A stretch of DNA of 64,000 nucleotides from Campylobacter concisus (GTDB lineage Bacteria; Campylobacterota; Campylobacteria; Campylobacterales; Campylobacteraceae): assembly GCF_003048675.2 (NCBI RefSeq), contig NZ_CP060707.1, positions 372,001-436,000 of the forward strand. Direction: 5' to 3'. The notes below the pieces were generated by a model. That model saw only the letters and a list, made by a program, of their open reading frames with translations. It was not told where the DNA came from and did no database searches. The position numbers and the translations under genes were made by a program. This document shows positions 49,377-58,108 of this stretch, piece after piece (position 1 is the stretch's first letter; the number at the start of each line of letters is the position of its first letter).

Positions 49377-49992
49377 TATAGGTAATACCAACGCCTCTTT
49401 TTTGCAAAATGGCAAGATCACACACATAAAAGTTAGCGAATTTAAAAACTACAAGCCAGATGAAAAGGTCTATTTTATCTGTGTAAATGAAGAAATTTTA
49501 CACATGGTAGATAAGGATGAAATGTTTGTAAATTTAGAGTCTTACTTTGAGATAGACACGATTTATCAGGGGCTTGGAGTAGATAGAAAAGCGGGTTGTT
49601 ATATGATAAATGATGGCGTTATAGTAGATGCTGGAAGTGCTATCACCGTTGATATAATGGCAAACTCACTTCATCTTGGCGGTTACATCTTGCCAGGCAT
49701 CGCAACTATGTTAAATGCCTATAAAAGCATCTCATCACGCCTTGATGTGACACTAAATTCACAAATCGACATCGACGCACTGCCGCAAAAAACGAGCGAT
49801 GCTGTGAGTTACGGCATCATAAAGCCCATTATCACGCTCATTTCAAAGCTTGCAGGCAGCAAAAAAGTATATTTTACTGGCGGAGATGGCGACTTTTTAT
49901 CTAAATTTTTTAAAAATGCCATTTGCGACAAGATGCTGATCTTTCGTGCCATGCAAAAAATAATCGATGAGAAAAAGGAAATTTTAAAATGA
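49363..49992 (+). CDS. coaX: Type III pantothenate kinase
   Basis: A 209-residue CoaX, starting coenzyme A synthesis by phosphorylating pantothenate. ASKHA-fold motifs: CDIGNTNASF (phosphate 1), GLGVDRKAG, DAGSAITVDIM (phosphate 2) and GGYILPGI. Its end overlaps hisG by 4 nt. Confidence 0.92.
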   Translation: MILCDIGNTNASFLQNGKITHIKVSEFKNYKPDEKVYFICVNEEILHMVDKDEMFVNLESYFEIDTIYQGLGVDRKAGCYMINDGVIVDAGSAITVDIMANSLHLGGYILPGIATMLNAYKSISSRLDVTLNSQIDIDALPQKTSDAVSYGIIKPIITLISKLAGSKKVYFTGGDGDFLSKFFKNAICDKMLIFRAMQKIIDEKKEILK

Positions 49993-50603
49993 TAACAGTA
50001 GCCTTGCCAAAGGGCAGGATCGCAGAAGATACACTTGAAATTTTTAGAAAAATTTTTGGTTCTAGCTTTATGTTTGAGGATAGAAAGCTTATCCTTGAAG
50101 AGGGAAATTTTAGATTTTTAATGGTTCGCAACCAAGATATACCAACATACGTCACCGAAGGCGCTGCAGATATCGGCGTGGTCGGCCTTGACGTGCTTGA
50201 AGAGCATAAGCCAAATGTAGTAAGGCTGCTTGATCTACAAATAGGCAAGTGCAAGGTCTGTATCGGCATAAAAAACGAAGAGGAGCTTGATTTTTCAAGG
50301 TCTGAGCTAAAGATCGCTACTAAGATGCCAAATATCACTAGAAACTACTTTGCCAAGCTTGCCGTTGGCGTGAAGATCATCAAGCTTTATGGCTCGATCG
50401 AGCTAGCGCCACTTGTTGGGCTAAGCGATGCGATCGTCGATGTGGTCGAAACTGGCTCAACTATGAAGCAAAATGGGCTAAAAGTGGCTGGCGATATCAT
50501 GCAAAGCTCAGCCTATCTGATCGCAAATAAAAATAGCTTTATCATCAAAAAAGATGAAATTTTGGAGCTTTATCAAAAGATAAAAGATGAAATTTCAAAG
50601 TAA
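49989..50603 (+). CDS. hisG: ATP phosphoribosyltransferase, short form
   Basis: A 204-residue short-form HisG (first step of histidine synthesis): ALPKGRIAEDTLEIF, VTEGAADIGVVGLDVLEE, ATKMPNITRNYF, and the PRPP-binding loop VVETGSTMKQNGL. The short form lacks the C-terminal regulatory domain and works with HisZ, which is not in this window. Last gene of the operon. Confidence 0.95.
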   Translation: MITVALPKGRIAEDTLEIFRKIFGSSFMFEDRKLILEEGNFRFLMVRNQDIPTYVTEGAADIGVVGLDVLEEHKPNVVRLLDLQIGKCKVCIGIKNEEELDFSRSELKIATKMPNITRNYFAKLAVGVKIIKLYGSIELAPLVGLSDAIVDVVETGSTMKQNGLKVAGDIMQSSAYLIANKNSFIIKKDEILELYQKIKDEISK

Positions 50604-51282
50604 AAATTTGAAATTTCGGCTTTTAAATTTAAAGCTACTAAATTTAACCATGTAAGATATTAAATTTATATGGCTTACTTTATCTAAATTTTAAAAGCTT
50701 TGCCACTAAAATTTAAGCTAAATAAGATAGCGTAAAAGCCGTGCTGCCACTAAATTTAAAAGTTAAATTTGAATGTATTTTGTTGTGCTAAAATATGTTT
50801 TTCGGTTAGGCTTATGAGCTGGCATGATCAATTTTATTTCGAAACCAAATTTGATATAGGTAGAGCCAGTTTAAATTTGAAAAACAGAGCTAGCTTTACA
50901 GAGGCTGTTTAAAAAATAAAATGCTTAAATTTTAAAATCTATTTTTAAAAGACTTTGCTGTTAAAATTTAGGCAAATCAAAAGTTGTATCCACAGCTAAA
51001 TTTATAAGTTAAATTTAAAAGGGGAAGCAGATATGCTTTGCTTTGGCGGTTAGGTTTCTGGGTTGCTATGATAAATTTTAAATTTTATTTCAGACTGACT
51101 AAATTTGATATAGATAAGCTGGTTTAAATTTAAAAAACATAGCTAATTTTGCGAAAGCTATTTAAAGCAAAGCGTTTAAAATTTCAATATGACTATGATA
51201 TAGCTAGTTGTATCTGTGCTGGTATTTAAAAATAAAGCGCTTAATCTCCAGAACCTATTAAATTTAACTCAAAAAATTTAAC
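50604..51282. repeat. Non-coding tandem repeat of about 250 bp between hisG and a PLP-enzyme gene
   Basis: No gene seen in 679 bp. Two diverged copies of one unit lie in tandem, at about 50690-50935 and 50944-51190. Shared anchors are TTAAAA[G]CTTTGC[C/T] (50691, 50945), CTAAATTTA.AAGTTAAATTT (near 50750 and 50993), CGGTTAGG (50803, 51047), AAATTTGATATAG (50847, 51101) and AGTTTAAATTTGAAAAACA / GGTTTAAATTTAAAAAACA. The spacing is 244-254 bp. Flanking fragments hint at further decayed copies. Confidence 0.65.
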
Positions 51283-52608
51283 CTAAATTTTCCCGCCAAA
51301 CATCTCATACATCGCCTTTTCCTCGCCCCAAAGCTCGCGGTGCTTTTTGATAGATGATTTGATAGCGTTTATGAGATAGAGCACATCCTCTTTTGTGTGC
51401 GTGTAGTGCATACTCACCCTTACAAAACCTGGCTTTTTCTCTAAGATCTTATTTTCTTTAAGTCCCAACAGGTCAAAAGCATAAGGCCCAGCGCACATCA
51501 CACCAGCGCGGCTTTGTATGCCGTGGTTGTTGCTAAGTGTTGCAGCAAAGTCATAAGGCGAAATGTCGCGTACATTAAATGAAAAAATAGGTAGCTTTTC
51601 TGCATTTTTAGGGCCATAAATGGTGATATCTTCGATGCTGCTAAGCTCTTTTTCAAAGAAATTTGCTAGCTCATCTTCGCGAGCTTTGATATTTTCTACT
51701 CCGACACTTGCTTGCAGGCTGTAAGCTAGGCTTGCTCGTACCAGCCCCAAGATAGAGGGCGTGCCAGCCTCTTCAAGCTGCTCGACATTTTTTATAAAAA
51801 GGTGCTTTGAAGGCGTCGCAAGTGCGATGGTGCCGCCACCTGCAAAGCTTGGTATATCGCTTGTATAAAGCTCTTTTTTGATCGCCAAAAGCCCACAACT
51901 CCCAACTCCACCAAGTAGCTTGTGAGGTGAAAAAAAGGCTGCGTCAAAATAGGCGGCGTCTAAAATTTCATGCGAGCTGGTCGCTGCGCAGTCAAATGCT
52001 ACCACTCCGCCAAATTTCTTAACGAGCGAGTAGATTTTCTTATAGTCGGTTTTTACGCCCGTGACATTTGAGGCGGCGCTAAAGCAGGCGATGATCTTTC
52101 TTTTTGCGTTTAGTTTTAGCGTCCTCTCAAGCATCACGTAGTCTATCTCGCCATTTTCATCAAGTCCGATGCGCTCGCAGTCGCAAAGCCCTTCACGAAA
52201 GCTGATCTCATTTGAGTGGTGCTCATAGGGCCCAACAAGCACGAGTGGTAAATTTACGCTTCTTAAATTTGCTTCGCCGATCAAGGCTCTTGTCGTTGGC
52301 GGCAGATAAATTCCCATTATCTCCTGAAATTTCTTTATCGCAGCCGTTGCGCCTTGACCAGTTGCTATTAGATAAAAGCTATCATCAAGCCCCAAAAGCT
52401 CCTTTAACTCAGCCCTTGCGTTTTCGTAGCGTTTTTGCGTTAGCACGGCACTTGAGCTGCTGTCTGAGTGTGTGTTTGCGTAGGTTTTTAAAAATTTTGA
52501 AATTTCATCTTCGATAGGCGCATAGGCAAGGCCTGAGGCCGTGTAGTCAAAATAGTAAATTCCATCTTTTAAAATGATATTTTTTCTTACTTCATCTATA
52601 GTTGGCAC
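51283..52608 (-). CDS. Aminotransferase class V-fold PLP enzyme
   Basis: A 441-residue PLP-dependent enzyme of the cysteine desulfurase/selenocysteine lyase branch: FDYTASGLAYAPIEDEISKFL, ATGQGATAAIKKFQE, ACFSAASNVTGVKTDY, VVAFDCAATSSHE and the PLP Lys in AFFSPHKLLGGVGSCG (about 229-244). The catalytic Cys loop of true desulfurases is not obvious, although AGVMCAGPYAFD near the end could supply a Cys. The substrate is therefore not assigned. Confidence 0.85.
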   Translation of the reverse strand: MPTIDEVRKNIILKDGIYYFDYTASGLAYAPIEDEISKFLKTYANTHSDSSSSAVLTQKRYENARAELKELLGLDDSFYLIATGQGATAAIKKFQEIMGIYLPPTTRALIGEANLRSVNLPLVLVGPYEHHSNEISFREGLCDCERIGLDENGEIDYVMLERTLKLNAKRKIIACFSAASNVTGVKTDYKKIYSLVKKFGGVVAFDCAATSSHEILDAAYFDAAFFSPHKLLGGVGSCGLLAIKKELYTSDIPSFAGGGTIALATPSKHLFIKNVEQLEEAGTPSILGLVRASLAYSLQASVGVENIKAREDELANFFEKELSSIEDITIYGPKNAEKLPIFSFNVRDISPYDFAATLSNNHGIQSRAGVMCAGPYAFDLLGLKENKILEKKPGFVRVSMHYTHTKEDVLYLINAIKSSIKKHRELWGEEKAMYEMFGGKI

Positions 52609-52668
52609 GATTTTCCCTTTGGCTAAAAGTGCGATTATAATGAAATTTTGTATAAAGTGAGGTTACAA

Positions 52669-52690
52669 GCGGGCAGGGCGCCCACTCGCG
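52669..52690 (-). terminator. GC-rich hairpin after the 62-residue protein gene
   Basis: On the minus strand AGTGGGC pairs with GCCCGCTT (one G-T) directly past the stop at 52691; the high G+C stands out from its surroundings. Confidence 0.45.
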
Positions 52691-52879
52691 TTATTTGTTT
52701 AAGAAGTTTTTTTCTAACCACTCGTTAGCTTTTGCTTCACTCTCAAATCTTTGGCTCTTAGCAACTTGGTTTGCACCCTCATAGAAACGGATACGAATGC
52801 CGTCTTGAACGCTATCGATCTTGATTCTCGTGATCTTATCTTTGTTTAGATAAGTCCTATCGTTTAGTTTTACATACAT
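52691..52879 (-). CDS. Conserved 62-residue protein
   Basis: A small soluble protein (MYVKLNDRTYLNKDKITRI ... EAKANEWLEKNFLNK) with alternating charged and hydrophobic residues typical of a small beta-strand plus helix fold. AAGGAG precedes the ATG on the minus strand, so it is probably expressed. Family not recognised. It follows the ModE-like regulator gene by 24 nt. Confidence 0.7.
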   Translation of the reverse strand: MYVKLNDRTYLNKDKITRIKIDSVQDGIRIRFYEGANQVAKSQRFESEAKANEWLEKNFLNK

Positions 52880-52903
52880 GTTTTCTCCTTTTAAAAATTT
52901 GGT

Positions 52904-53647
52904 TTATTTTTTATCTTTTTTCTTATCGTCTTGTTTTAAAAATAGCTCTTTAAAGCGCTTATTTGCATAGTCTTCGATGTCATTTTGAAGCTGTTTATAA
53001 GCGTTTATGAGCTCATAAGCTCTATCATTTAGCGTAGTGCCAGCGCTATCTCCGCCGCCTTGCTTGGTCGTAAAGAGATCTTCTTTTAAATTTTTTTGCA
53101 AAATTTGCAGATGCGACCAGCATTTTTTATAGTTCATGCCTAAAATTTCAGCTGCCTTTGATATCGAGCCAACCTCGGCTATCACGTCTAAAACTTCGGT
53201 TTTACCCTTGCCAAATATAAGCTCGCCCTCGTCGTTTTCTATCCAAGTCTTTGTCTTTACTCTCATCTTTTTGCCTTTCTTTTCCTTAAAACAGCCTAGC
53301 TGACAGTACTTCACGTCAAAGCCGTAGTCTCTAAGCGTCGAGCGCATGGTCTTTAGTCCGCCATTAGCTGCCGCCATCTCCCTTGCATCTTCGCAAAAAA
53401 CTCTGCCCTTTTCGTCGCACACTTCTTTTAGTTTTAGTGACAATGTAAATTTACCGCGGTCTTTATCCAAGCCACCAAACTGTCCAAGCTCGCAGTTATC
53501 TATCTTGACGCCAAGTCTGGTTGCCTCGTCACTTACCTTGCCAACTTCTATGCCAAGCTTGTTTGCGATCTTAAAAGCCGTGCCACAGTCAAGTTTGCCG
53601 CTTTTATTTAGCGTTTGTTTTATTAGCTCTTCTAAATTTTTACTCAT
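52904..53647 (-). CDS. ModE-like winged-helix regulator with duplicated Cys-bearing N-terminal module
   Basis: A 247-residue protein; the start is placed at ATG 53647 (MSKNLEELIKQTL). Residues about 15-60 and 85-130 look like two copies of one module, each with an early Cys (DCGTAFKIA; FCEDAREMA), a Gly-hydrophobic turn and a closing C-x-LG-x-F (NCELGQFGG; YCQLGCFKEK). The C-terminal half is a ModE-type winged helix: FGKGKTEVLDVIAEVGSISKAAEILGMNYKKCWSHLQILQ, then GGGDSAGTTLNDRAYELI. It overlaps fdhD by 8 nt, suggesting control of molybdenum or tungsten enzymes such as formate dehydrogenase. The molybdate-binding MOP domain is absent. Confidence 0.8.
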   Translation of the reverse strand: MSKNLEELIKQTLNKSGKLDCGTAFKIANKLGIEVGKVSDEATRLGVKIDNCELGQFGGLDKDRGKFTLSLKLKEVCDEKGRVFCEDAREMAAANGGLKTMRSTLRDYGFDVKYCQLGCFKEKKGKKMRVKTKTWIENDEGELIFGKGKTEVLDVIAEVGSISKAAEILGMNYKKCWSHLQILQKNLKEDLFTTKQGGGDSAGTTLNDRAYELINAYKQLQNDIEDYANKRFKELFLKQDDKKKDKK

Positions 53648-54422
53648 AAATTCTCTCTTCGCCGCTATAAACGTTGATATTTTCGCCCCTTGCAAAGCCG
53701 CAAAGCGTGAGCTCAAATTTACGAGCGATCACCACGCCAAGGCTAGTTGGCGCTGTCCTTGAGATAAGCGCTGGGATGCCGTGCATAACGGCCTTTGCAA
53801 CCATCTCTGAACTAAGCCTGCCACTCACCATCAAAAATGAATTTGCTAAGTTAGCTCCGTCTAAAACGGCCTTGCCAACGGCTTTATCGATCGTGTTGTG
53901 TTGAGCGATATCCTCGCCTATGTAAAATTTATCTTCGCTCACAAAGAGCTTTGCCGTATGCACGCAGCCAGTCATCTCATAAAGCTCGCACTGCGTGTAA
54001 AACTCCTTCATTTGGGCAAGGATCATATCTTTGTTAAATTTAGCCCCGCTTTTTACGGCTCTTGCCGCCATCGCCTGTGGGTCAATATTTGCTGTTGAGC
54101 TTCTGCCACAGCCACTTATTATGACCTTCTCTTCGTTAAACTGCTCTAGGCATTTTTCGTTCACTTTGGCGCTTACATAGACGCTTAGCTCGTCGGTTGA
54201 GAGCCTAACTTCTATTATGTCTTCTGGCTTCGTGATGACGTTTTCGCTGATTAAATAGCCCACGGCAAGCGCCTTTTGATCCGTTGGCGTTGCCATAACG
54301 GCACCAAATTTTTTGTCATTTATGTAAATTTCAAGCTTGATCTCACGCACCAAAATATCATCAACCTGTGCTTTTTGCTCGCCTTTATATTTGATGATCT
54401 GCGTTTTATAAATCGGTTCCAT
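53640..54422 (-). CDS. fdhD: Formate dehydrogenase accessory sulfurtransferase FdhD
   Basis: A 260-residue FdhD, which passes sulfur to the molybdenum cofactor of formate dehydrogenase. The start is at ATG 54422, preceded by AAGGAG. Family motifs: ATPTDQKALAVGYLISENV, ISGCGRSS (single Cys where some homologs have CxxC), MTGCVHTAKLF, EDIAQHNTIDKAVG, SGRLSSEMVAKA and SRTAPTSLGVVIA. It overlaps the ModE-like gene. Confidence 0.93.
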   Translation of the reverse strand: MEPIYKTQIIKYKGEQKAQVDDILVREIKLEIYINDKKFGAVMATPTDQKALAVGYLISENVITKPEDIIEVRLSTDELSVYVSAKVNEKCLEQFNEEKVIISGCGRSSTANIDPQAMAARAVKSGAKFNKDMILAQMKEFYTQCELYEMTGCVHTAKLFVSEDKFYIGEDIAQHNTIDKAVGKAVLDGANLANSFLMVSGRLSSEMVAKAVMHGIPALISRTAPTSLGVVIARKFELTLCGFARGENINVYSGEERIYE

Positions 54423-54612
54423 CTTGCTCCTTGAAGTTTTCACAAATGATAGCCCAAAAAGCTAAATTTAATTTTGGATTGTAGTAAAAACTTGCTTAAA
54501 CAAAGCAAAAAGCTTAAACGCATTTTGATACGAAATAAACGTTATTGTGATTAAAATTTGATATGCAAGATAGGCATATTTCTTAAACTTATTTTGCTAT
54601 TTATTTTTTATA

Positions 54613-55152
54613 TCACGGATACTCAAAGCCAAATTCATATTCTTTTAAAACGCCGCTATAAAAGATAAATTTCTCATAGTATAGCGGCATGTCAAATTCT
54701 TGCAAGAGGCGGCTCTCATTTTGCTCGGTGATATAGGTCGCAGCGGTTGTGCCATTTTGCTCTTGCTGGTCTCTTGGCTTGCCAAGCTTATTTAAAATTT
54801 GCTCTTGTTTGTCGCCAAGTTTGATACCAGAATTTGTAGTAAATTCTTTTGTCTTGCTGAAATTTATATAGTCTTTGGTTAAATTTTTATCATAAAATTT
54901 GACGTTTATCCTTTGAATTTCGCCGTTACCGCCACAGCAAAAATCAAGTGTCATAATCTGCGTTTTGTCTAAATTTACAAAGCTTGCTTTTTCGCCATCT
55001 AAGAAGTATTTGACGTTTTTCAAAGCTAAATTTTGACCGATTTTGATCTCACCTACGCCTGTCGTGTGTGGTAAATTTTCGCTAGCTGTTAAATTTAGAA
55101 ATCCTACAATTAGAGATAGTATTAAAAAGCTTTTTATAGAAAATTTACTCAT
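54613..55152 (-). CDS. Exported protein, last gene of the effector/immunity region
   Basis: A 179-residue protein starting at ATG 55152 with a signal peptide (MSKFSIKSFLILSLIVGFLNLTAS). The region SGIKLGDKQEQILNKLGKP resembles the G-x-s-kxqVlxxLGxP turn of BamE-like folds. No family is assigned. It overlaps the previous gene by 8 nt. By position and export it may be an immunity or orphan accessory protein. Confidence 0.65.
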   Translation of the reverse strand: MSKFSIKSFLILSLIVGFLNLTASENLPHTTGVGEIKIGQNLALKNVKYFLDGEKASFVNLDKTQIMTLDFCCGGNGEIQRINVKFYDKNLTKDYINFSKTKEFTTNSGIKLGDKQEQILNKLGKPRDQQEQNGTTAATYITEQNESRLLQEFDMPLYYEKFIFYSGVLKEYEFGFEYP

Positions 55153-55852
55153 TCTTGTTAAAGTCGCTCCAGCCGTTGTTAAGATATTTTGGACTAGGAC
55201 TAAACTCCCCAGCACCTATGTCAAGATCGCCGCTGTTTGGTATCCTATAATGCCCCCACGCGCATGGCTTTGTTTGCGCCTTGCCCACCTTGCACTCTCC
55301 GCAAAATAAATCATTTGCGTGCATATCTTCATCTTCTAATATATCGTCATACGCTAGCCTTTGATCGCTATTAATGTACCATTTCATGAGCATTTGACCT
55401 TTGGCTTGAAAACCTCCATCACCTTTTAAGATATAGCTCGCTAAGGCTATGCCTTGGGCATTGATCTTGCCTTTCATAAAGTCATCAACGCCGTAGTTTA
55501 AATTTACATATTTTTTTATCTTGATTATTTGAATTTCGCCGTTAAATGGGCGAGCATCTGCGGTTATTTTGTACTCACCAGATACGATATATTTTGTATT
55601 TGAGGCTTTTTTGACGCTACTAAAATTTATATGTAGCCTGTGATAATCAGCTCCGATATAGCCTAAAAATTTTGCACGAGTGTCAGTCAAAATGCCAGAA
55701 AAGTCAAATTCATCAAATTTGTTTTCATCTATAAAACGAGCTTTACTATCTAAATATCCACTAAAGCACTGCTTGGTGGCTTGCTCTGCAAAAAGAGCTG
55801 GTGACATAAATAGCACTAGATAAAAAAGAATTATTTTATTGATAGTTTTCAT
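55145..55852 (-). CDS. Exported protein of unknown function
   Basis: A 235-residue protein; the start at ATG 55852 gives a clean signal peptide (MKTINKIILFYLVLFMSPALFA). The mature part is rich in beta-strand patterns and has Cys residues in a CGECKVGKAQTKPC stretch that could form disulfides. Family not recognised. It starts within the end of the preceding gene (17-nt overlap), as expected in a tight operon. Confidence 0.65.
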   Translation of the reverse strand: MKTINKIILFYLVLFMSPALFAEQATKQCFSGYLDSKARFIDENKFDEFDFSGILTDTRAKFLGYIGADYHRLHINFSSVKKASNTKYIVSGEYKITADARPFNGEIQIIKIKKYVNLNYGVDDFMKGKINAQGIALASYILKGDGGFQAKGQMLMKWYINSDQRLAYDDILEDEDMHANDLFCGECKVGKAQTKPCAWGHYRIPNSGDLDIGAGEFSPSPKYLNNGWSDFNKNE

Positions 55853-56318
55853 TTTTGTATTTGTTTTGTAGCTTCTTGTAAAATTTTTCAAAGCTCGCAG
55901 GTAGCATTTTATCTATTTCTTTAAGTTTGGATAGGAATTCTTCTTGTTCTATCTGTTGTAAATCATCGCTTTTAAAAATAGTTTTTCCTTGCTTAAAAAC
56001 GTTTAAATACATTTTTCCACCAGACATTATGTCGCCATAAATTTCATATATGTAGTTTGAATTTTTAAATTTATATCCCATCAAGCGCTCATTTACACTA
56101 TTTTTTATCGGTGTGGGTTTTGATAAAATTTCTAAACTTTTGGCATTTCTTTTATTTACCCCAAAATAACCACCATTTGTACAATGTATGTCACCCTCAC
56201 ATTCAAACATTGGAATAGCTATTAAAAATTTTTCATTTTCATAGTAATACCCGAATTTGTCAGCCTTGATAAATGCAAAGAATAAATTGATTAAAATAAA
56301 AAATCTAAAAACTATCAT
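55836..56318 (-). CDS. Exported protein of unknown function
   Basis: A 160-residue protein with a hydrophobic N-terminus (MIVFRFFILINLFFAFIKA) fitting a signal peptide and a mature Lys/Glu-rich domain with a Cys pair (ECEGDIHCTNGG). Family not recognised; one of the run of small exported proteins downstream of the toxin-like genes. Confidence 0.6.
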   Translation of the reverse strand: MIVFRFFILINLFFAFIKADKFGYYYENEKFLIAIPMFECEGDIHCTNGGYFGVNKRNAKSLEILSKPTPIKNSVNERLMGYKFKNSNYIYEIYGDIMSGGKMYLNVFKQGKTIFKSDDLQQIEQEEFLSKLKEIDKMLPASFEKFYKKLQNKYKNENYQ

Positions 56319-56377
56319 AAGTTCTTTCTATTAAAATTTACTGCAAAATAGTAATTACAAAATCACGCACGCTAGCC

Positions 56378-56743
56378 CTATTTATCAAATTTTAAGTATT
56401 TACTATCGCAATCTTCAAAATGATTATACTCGTTCATAGAGTTTCCGTAGTTTTGTATGACTATACTACCATTTTCATACACTCCGCCAATCTTTTTAAA
56501 TTTTATGTAAAATCCACCTTCGCCGTTGCTTTTTATGCTTGATATATAGCCTTGTGATTTTGTCTGATTATTATCAACTATCTTGTAAAAATGCTTTGCC
56601 TTATTGGTATTTTTCGTTATTTCTATTGAAATATTACAAGGCTCATTCTTGTAAATCCCCGTTAAATTTATATCTTTTGCGCAGGCATTATGCGCTATAA
56701 AGGCTAGCACCATAAAATAAAAAATAAATATCTTGTTTGTCAT
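56378..56743 (-). CDS. Exported protein of unknown function
   Basis: A 121-residue protein; ATG 56743 gives a signal peptide (MTNKIFIFYFMVLAFIAHNACA). The mature part has GIYKNEPCNISIEI and ends CDSKYLKFDK, so a single disulfide is possible. Small beta-rich periplasmic proteins like this often serve as inhibitors, but no family is recognised. Confidence 0.6.
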   Translation of the reverse strand: MTNKIFIFYFMVLAFIAHNACAKDINLTGIYKNEPCNISIEITKNTNKAKHFYKIVDNNQTKSQGYISSIKSNGEGGFYIKFKKIGGVYENGSIVIQNYGNSMNEYNHFEDCDSKYLKFDK

Positions 56744-56793
56744 ATCTATCCACTCTTTTTTAAGTGCATTATATCTATTTAACAAAGGCAAAA

Positions 56794-57273
56794 CTATATC
56801 TTTTTGATCTTCCCATTCTCAAATTTATATTTTCTTTCATTTGATAGTTTTCCGCTACTTTTAAAATTTGGCTCACCATTGTTGGTTAGTGCATTTTTGT
56901 GTGGTTTGTCTATTATCAAGATGCCTTCATTGGTGACTTCGAAAAATGGCACACTCGTGCACCAATCTATCTCACCTTGAAATTTTATCTTGTCGTCATC
57001 TTTCTTTTCAAAAATTCTCAAAGAGCCGTGTCCGCTGCAGGCGGCATAGTTTTGTATGTCTTGAAATATCCACACTTCGCTACGATTAAATTTGGTATAA
57101 AAGATCAAATTTGGTTCAAGCTCATACTCGCACTCCCTGCTATAAATCTCTTCATCATTTATACTTATGGAGCATTTGTTATCCTTGCTGTATGTTTCTA
57201 TGCTTAAGTTTTTGGCATTAGAAAATATAGCTAAAAGTAGCAATAAGTATAAAAAACTAGTTTTTGACATCAT
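56794..57273 (-). CDS. Exported protein of unknown function
   Basis: A 159-residue protein with a signal peptide (MMSKTSFLYLLLLLAIFSNA) and a beta-rich mature part holding four Cys (NKCSISI, SRECEYE, YAACSGHG, IDWCTS). It overlaps the preceding paralog gene by 17 nt, so they are cotranslated. Candidate periplasmic immunity protein by position. Confidence 0.65.
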   Translation of the reverse strand: MMSKTSFLYLLLLLAIFSNAKNLSIETYSKDNKCSISINDEEIYSRECEYELEPNLIFYTKFNRSEVWIFQDIQNYAACSGHGSLRIFEKKDDDKIKFQGEIDWCTSVPFFEVTNEGILIIDKPHKNALTNNGEPNFKSSGKLSNERKYKFENGKIKKI

Positions 57274-58048
57274 TTTTTCTATTCTCTGGTAAAACTAAAT
57301 GACCATTTTTGTCAATGAGTGAGTATTGCACGAGCATGATATATAGCATATCATCTATCTGTGGGTAGTCGTCATCATAGTGGTAACTTTTGTATTTTTG
57401 TAAAAAGTCGTTGTTTATTTCAGCTCTTTTTACATCTCTTGGTATGCTACCATTTTCTATCGGTACATATTTTAAAGTATCTTCAAATACCTCTTTAAAT
57501 TTCTCGTAGTCTTTGCCGTAAATTCTTTTAAATAGCTCTTTATTGTTCTCATAAAGCATTAAAGATAGCTTAGCAGTGTACTCTCTATAGAAATTCTTTA
57601 TGCAGTAGATACTTTCAGATACAAAAAATACTGACTTAGCAATAAAGCTATAGTCATACTCTTTTTTTGAGTATCTAATGCACTCTTTTTTGCTATCTTT
57701 TATCCTTTCTCTAGCTACCTTTTGAGCTTTGTCTTTTAAATTTGGAGCTTCTTTTATTATTAGATTATAAAGATCAGCAAAATAGTTATCCCTAAAAGAG
57801 TTATAGTCTGACTGGCATATAAAGTCTTCTAAGGAGTATTTTTTAAATTTATACTTTCCTTTGGTATCATAGCAGGCAAAGCTTGGCTTGCTTTTTGTGC
57901 CGTAATCTCTCCAGGGGCTTGAATCATAATCACTTAGTTGGCAAAAATCATTATTAAATTTATTGATAGCATTTTCAGGGCTTAAAGGTTCAAAAGCGCT
58001 TAAATTTAAACTAGCAATCAGGGCTAACAATATAGTTTTAAATTTCAT
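57257..58048 (-). CDS. Exported putative immunity protein, paralog of 61733-62521
   Basis: A 263-residue protein with signal peptide MKFKTILLALIASLNLSA. Long stretches are the same as in the protein at 61733-62521: the KFKKYSLEDLICQSDYNSF-like block, FADLYNLI, YTAKL.L.LY.N.ELFKRIYG, FKEVFEDTLKYVPI and LIDKNGHLVLPENRK. The N-terminal quarter is less alike (SPENAINKFNNDFCQ against NPSIATKKASDDYKQ). Several Cys residues are conserved between the two. Duplication of an immunity gene next to related toxins is the simplest reading. Confidence 0.75.
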   Translation of the reverse strand: MKFKTILLALIASLNLSAFEPLSPENAINKFNNDFCQLSDYDSSPWRDYGTKSKPSFACYDTKGKYKFKKYSLEDFICQSDYNSFRDNYFADLYNLIIKEAPNLKDKAQKVARERIKDSKKECIRYSKKEYDYSFIAKSVFFVSESIYCIKNFYREYTAKLSLMLYENNKELFKRIYGKDYEKFKEVFEDTLKYVPIENGSIPRDVKRAEINNDFLQKYKSYHYDDDYPQIDDMLYIMLVQYSLIDKNGHLVLPENRKNDVKN

Positions 58049-58108
58049 CACAATATTCTACTTATTTAAATATATTTACTTTTAAATACGTTACTCAAAT
58101 TACCTAAA

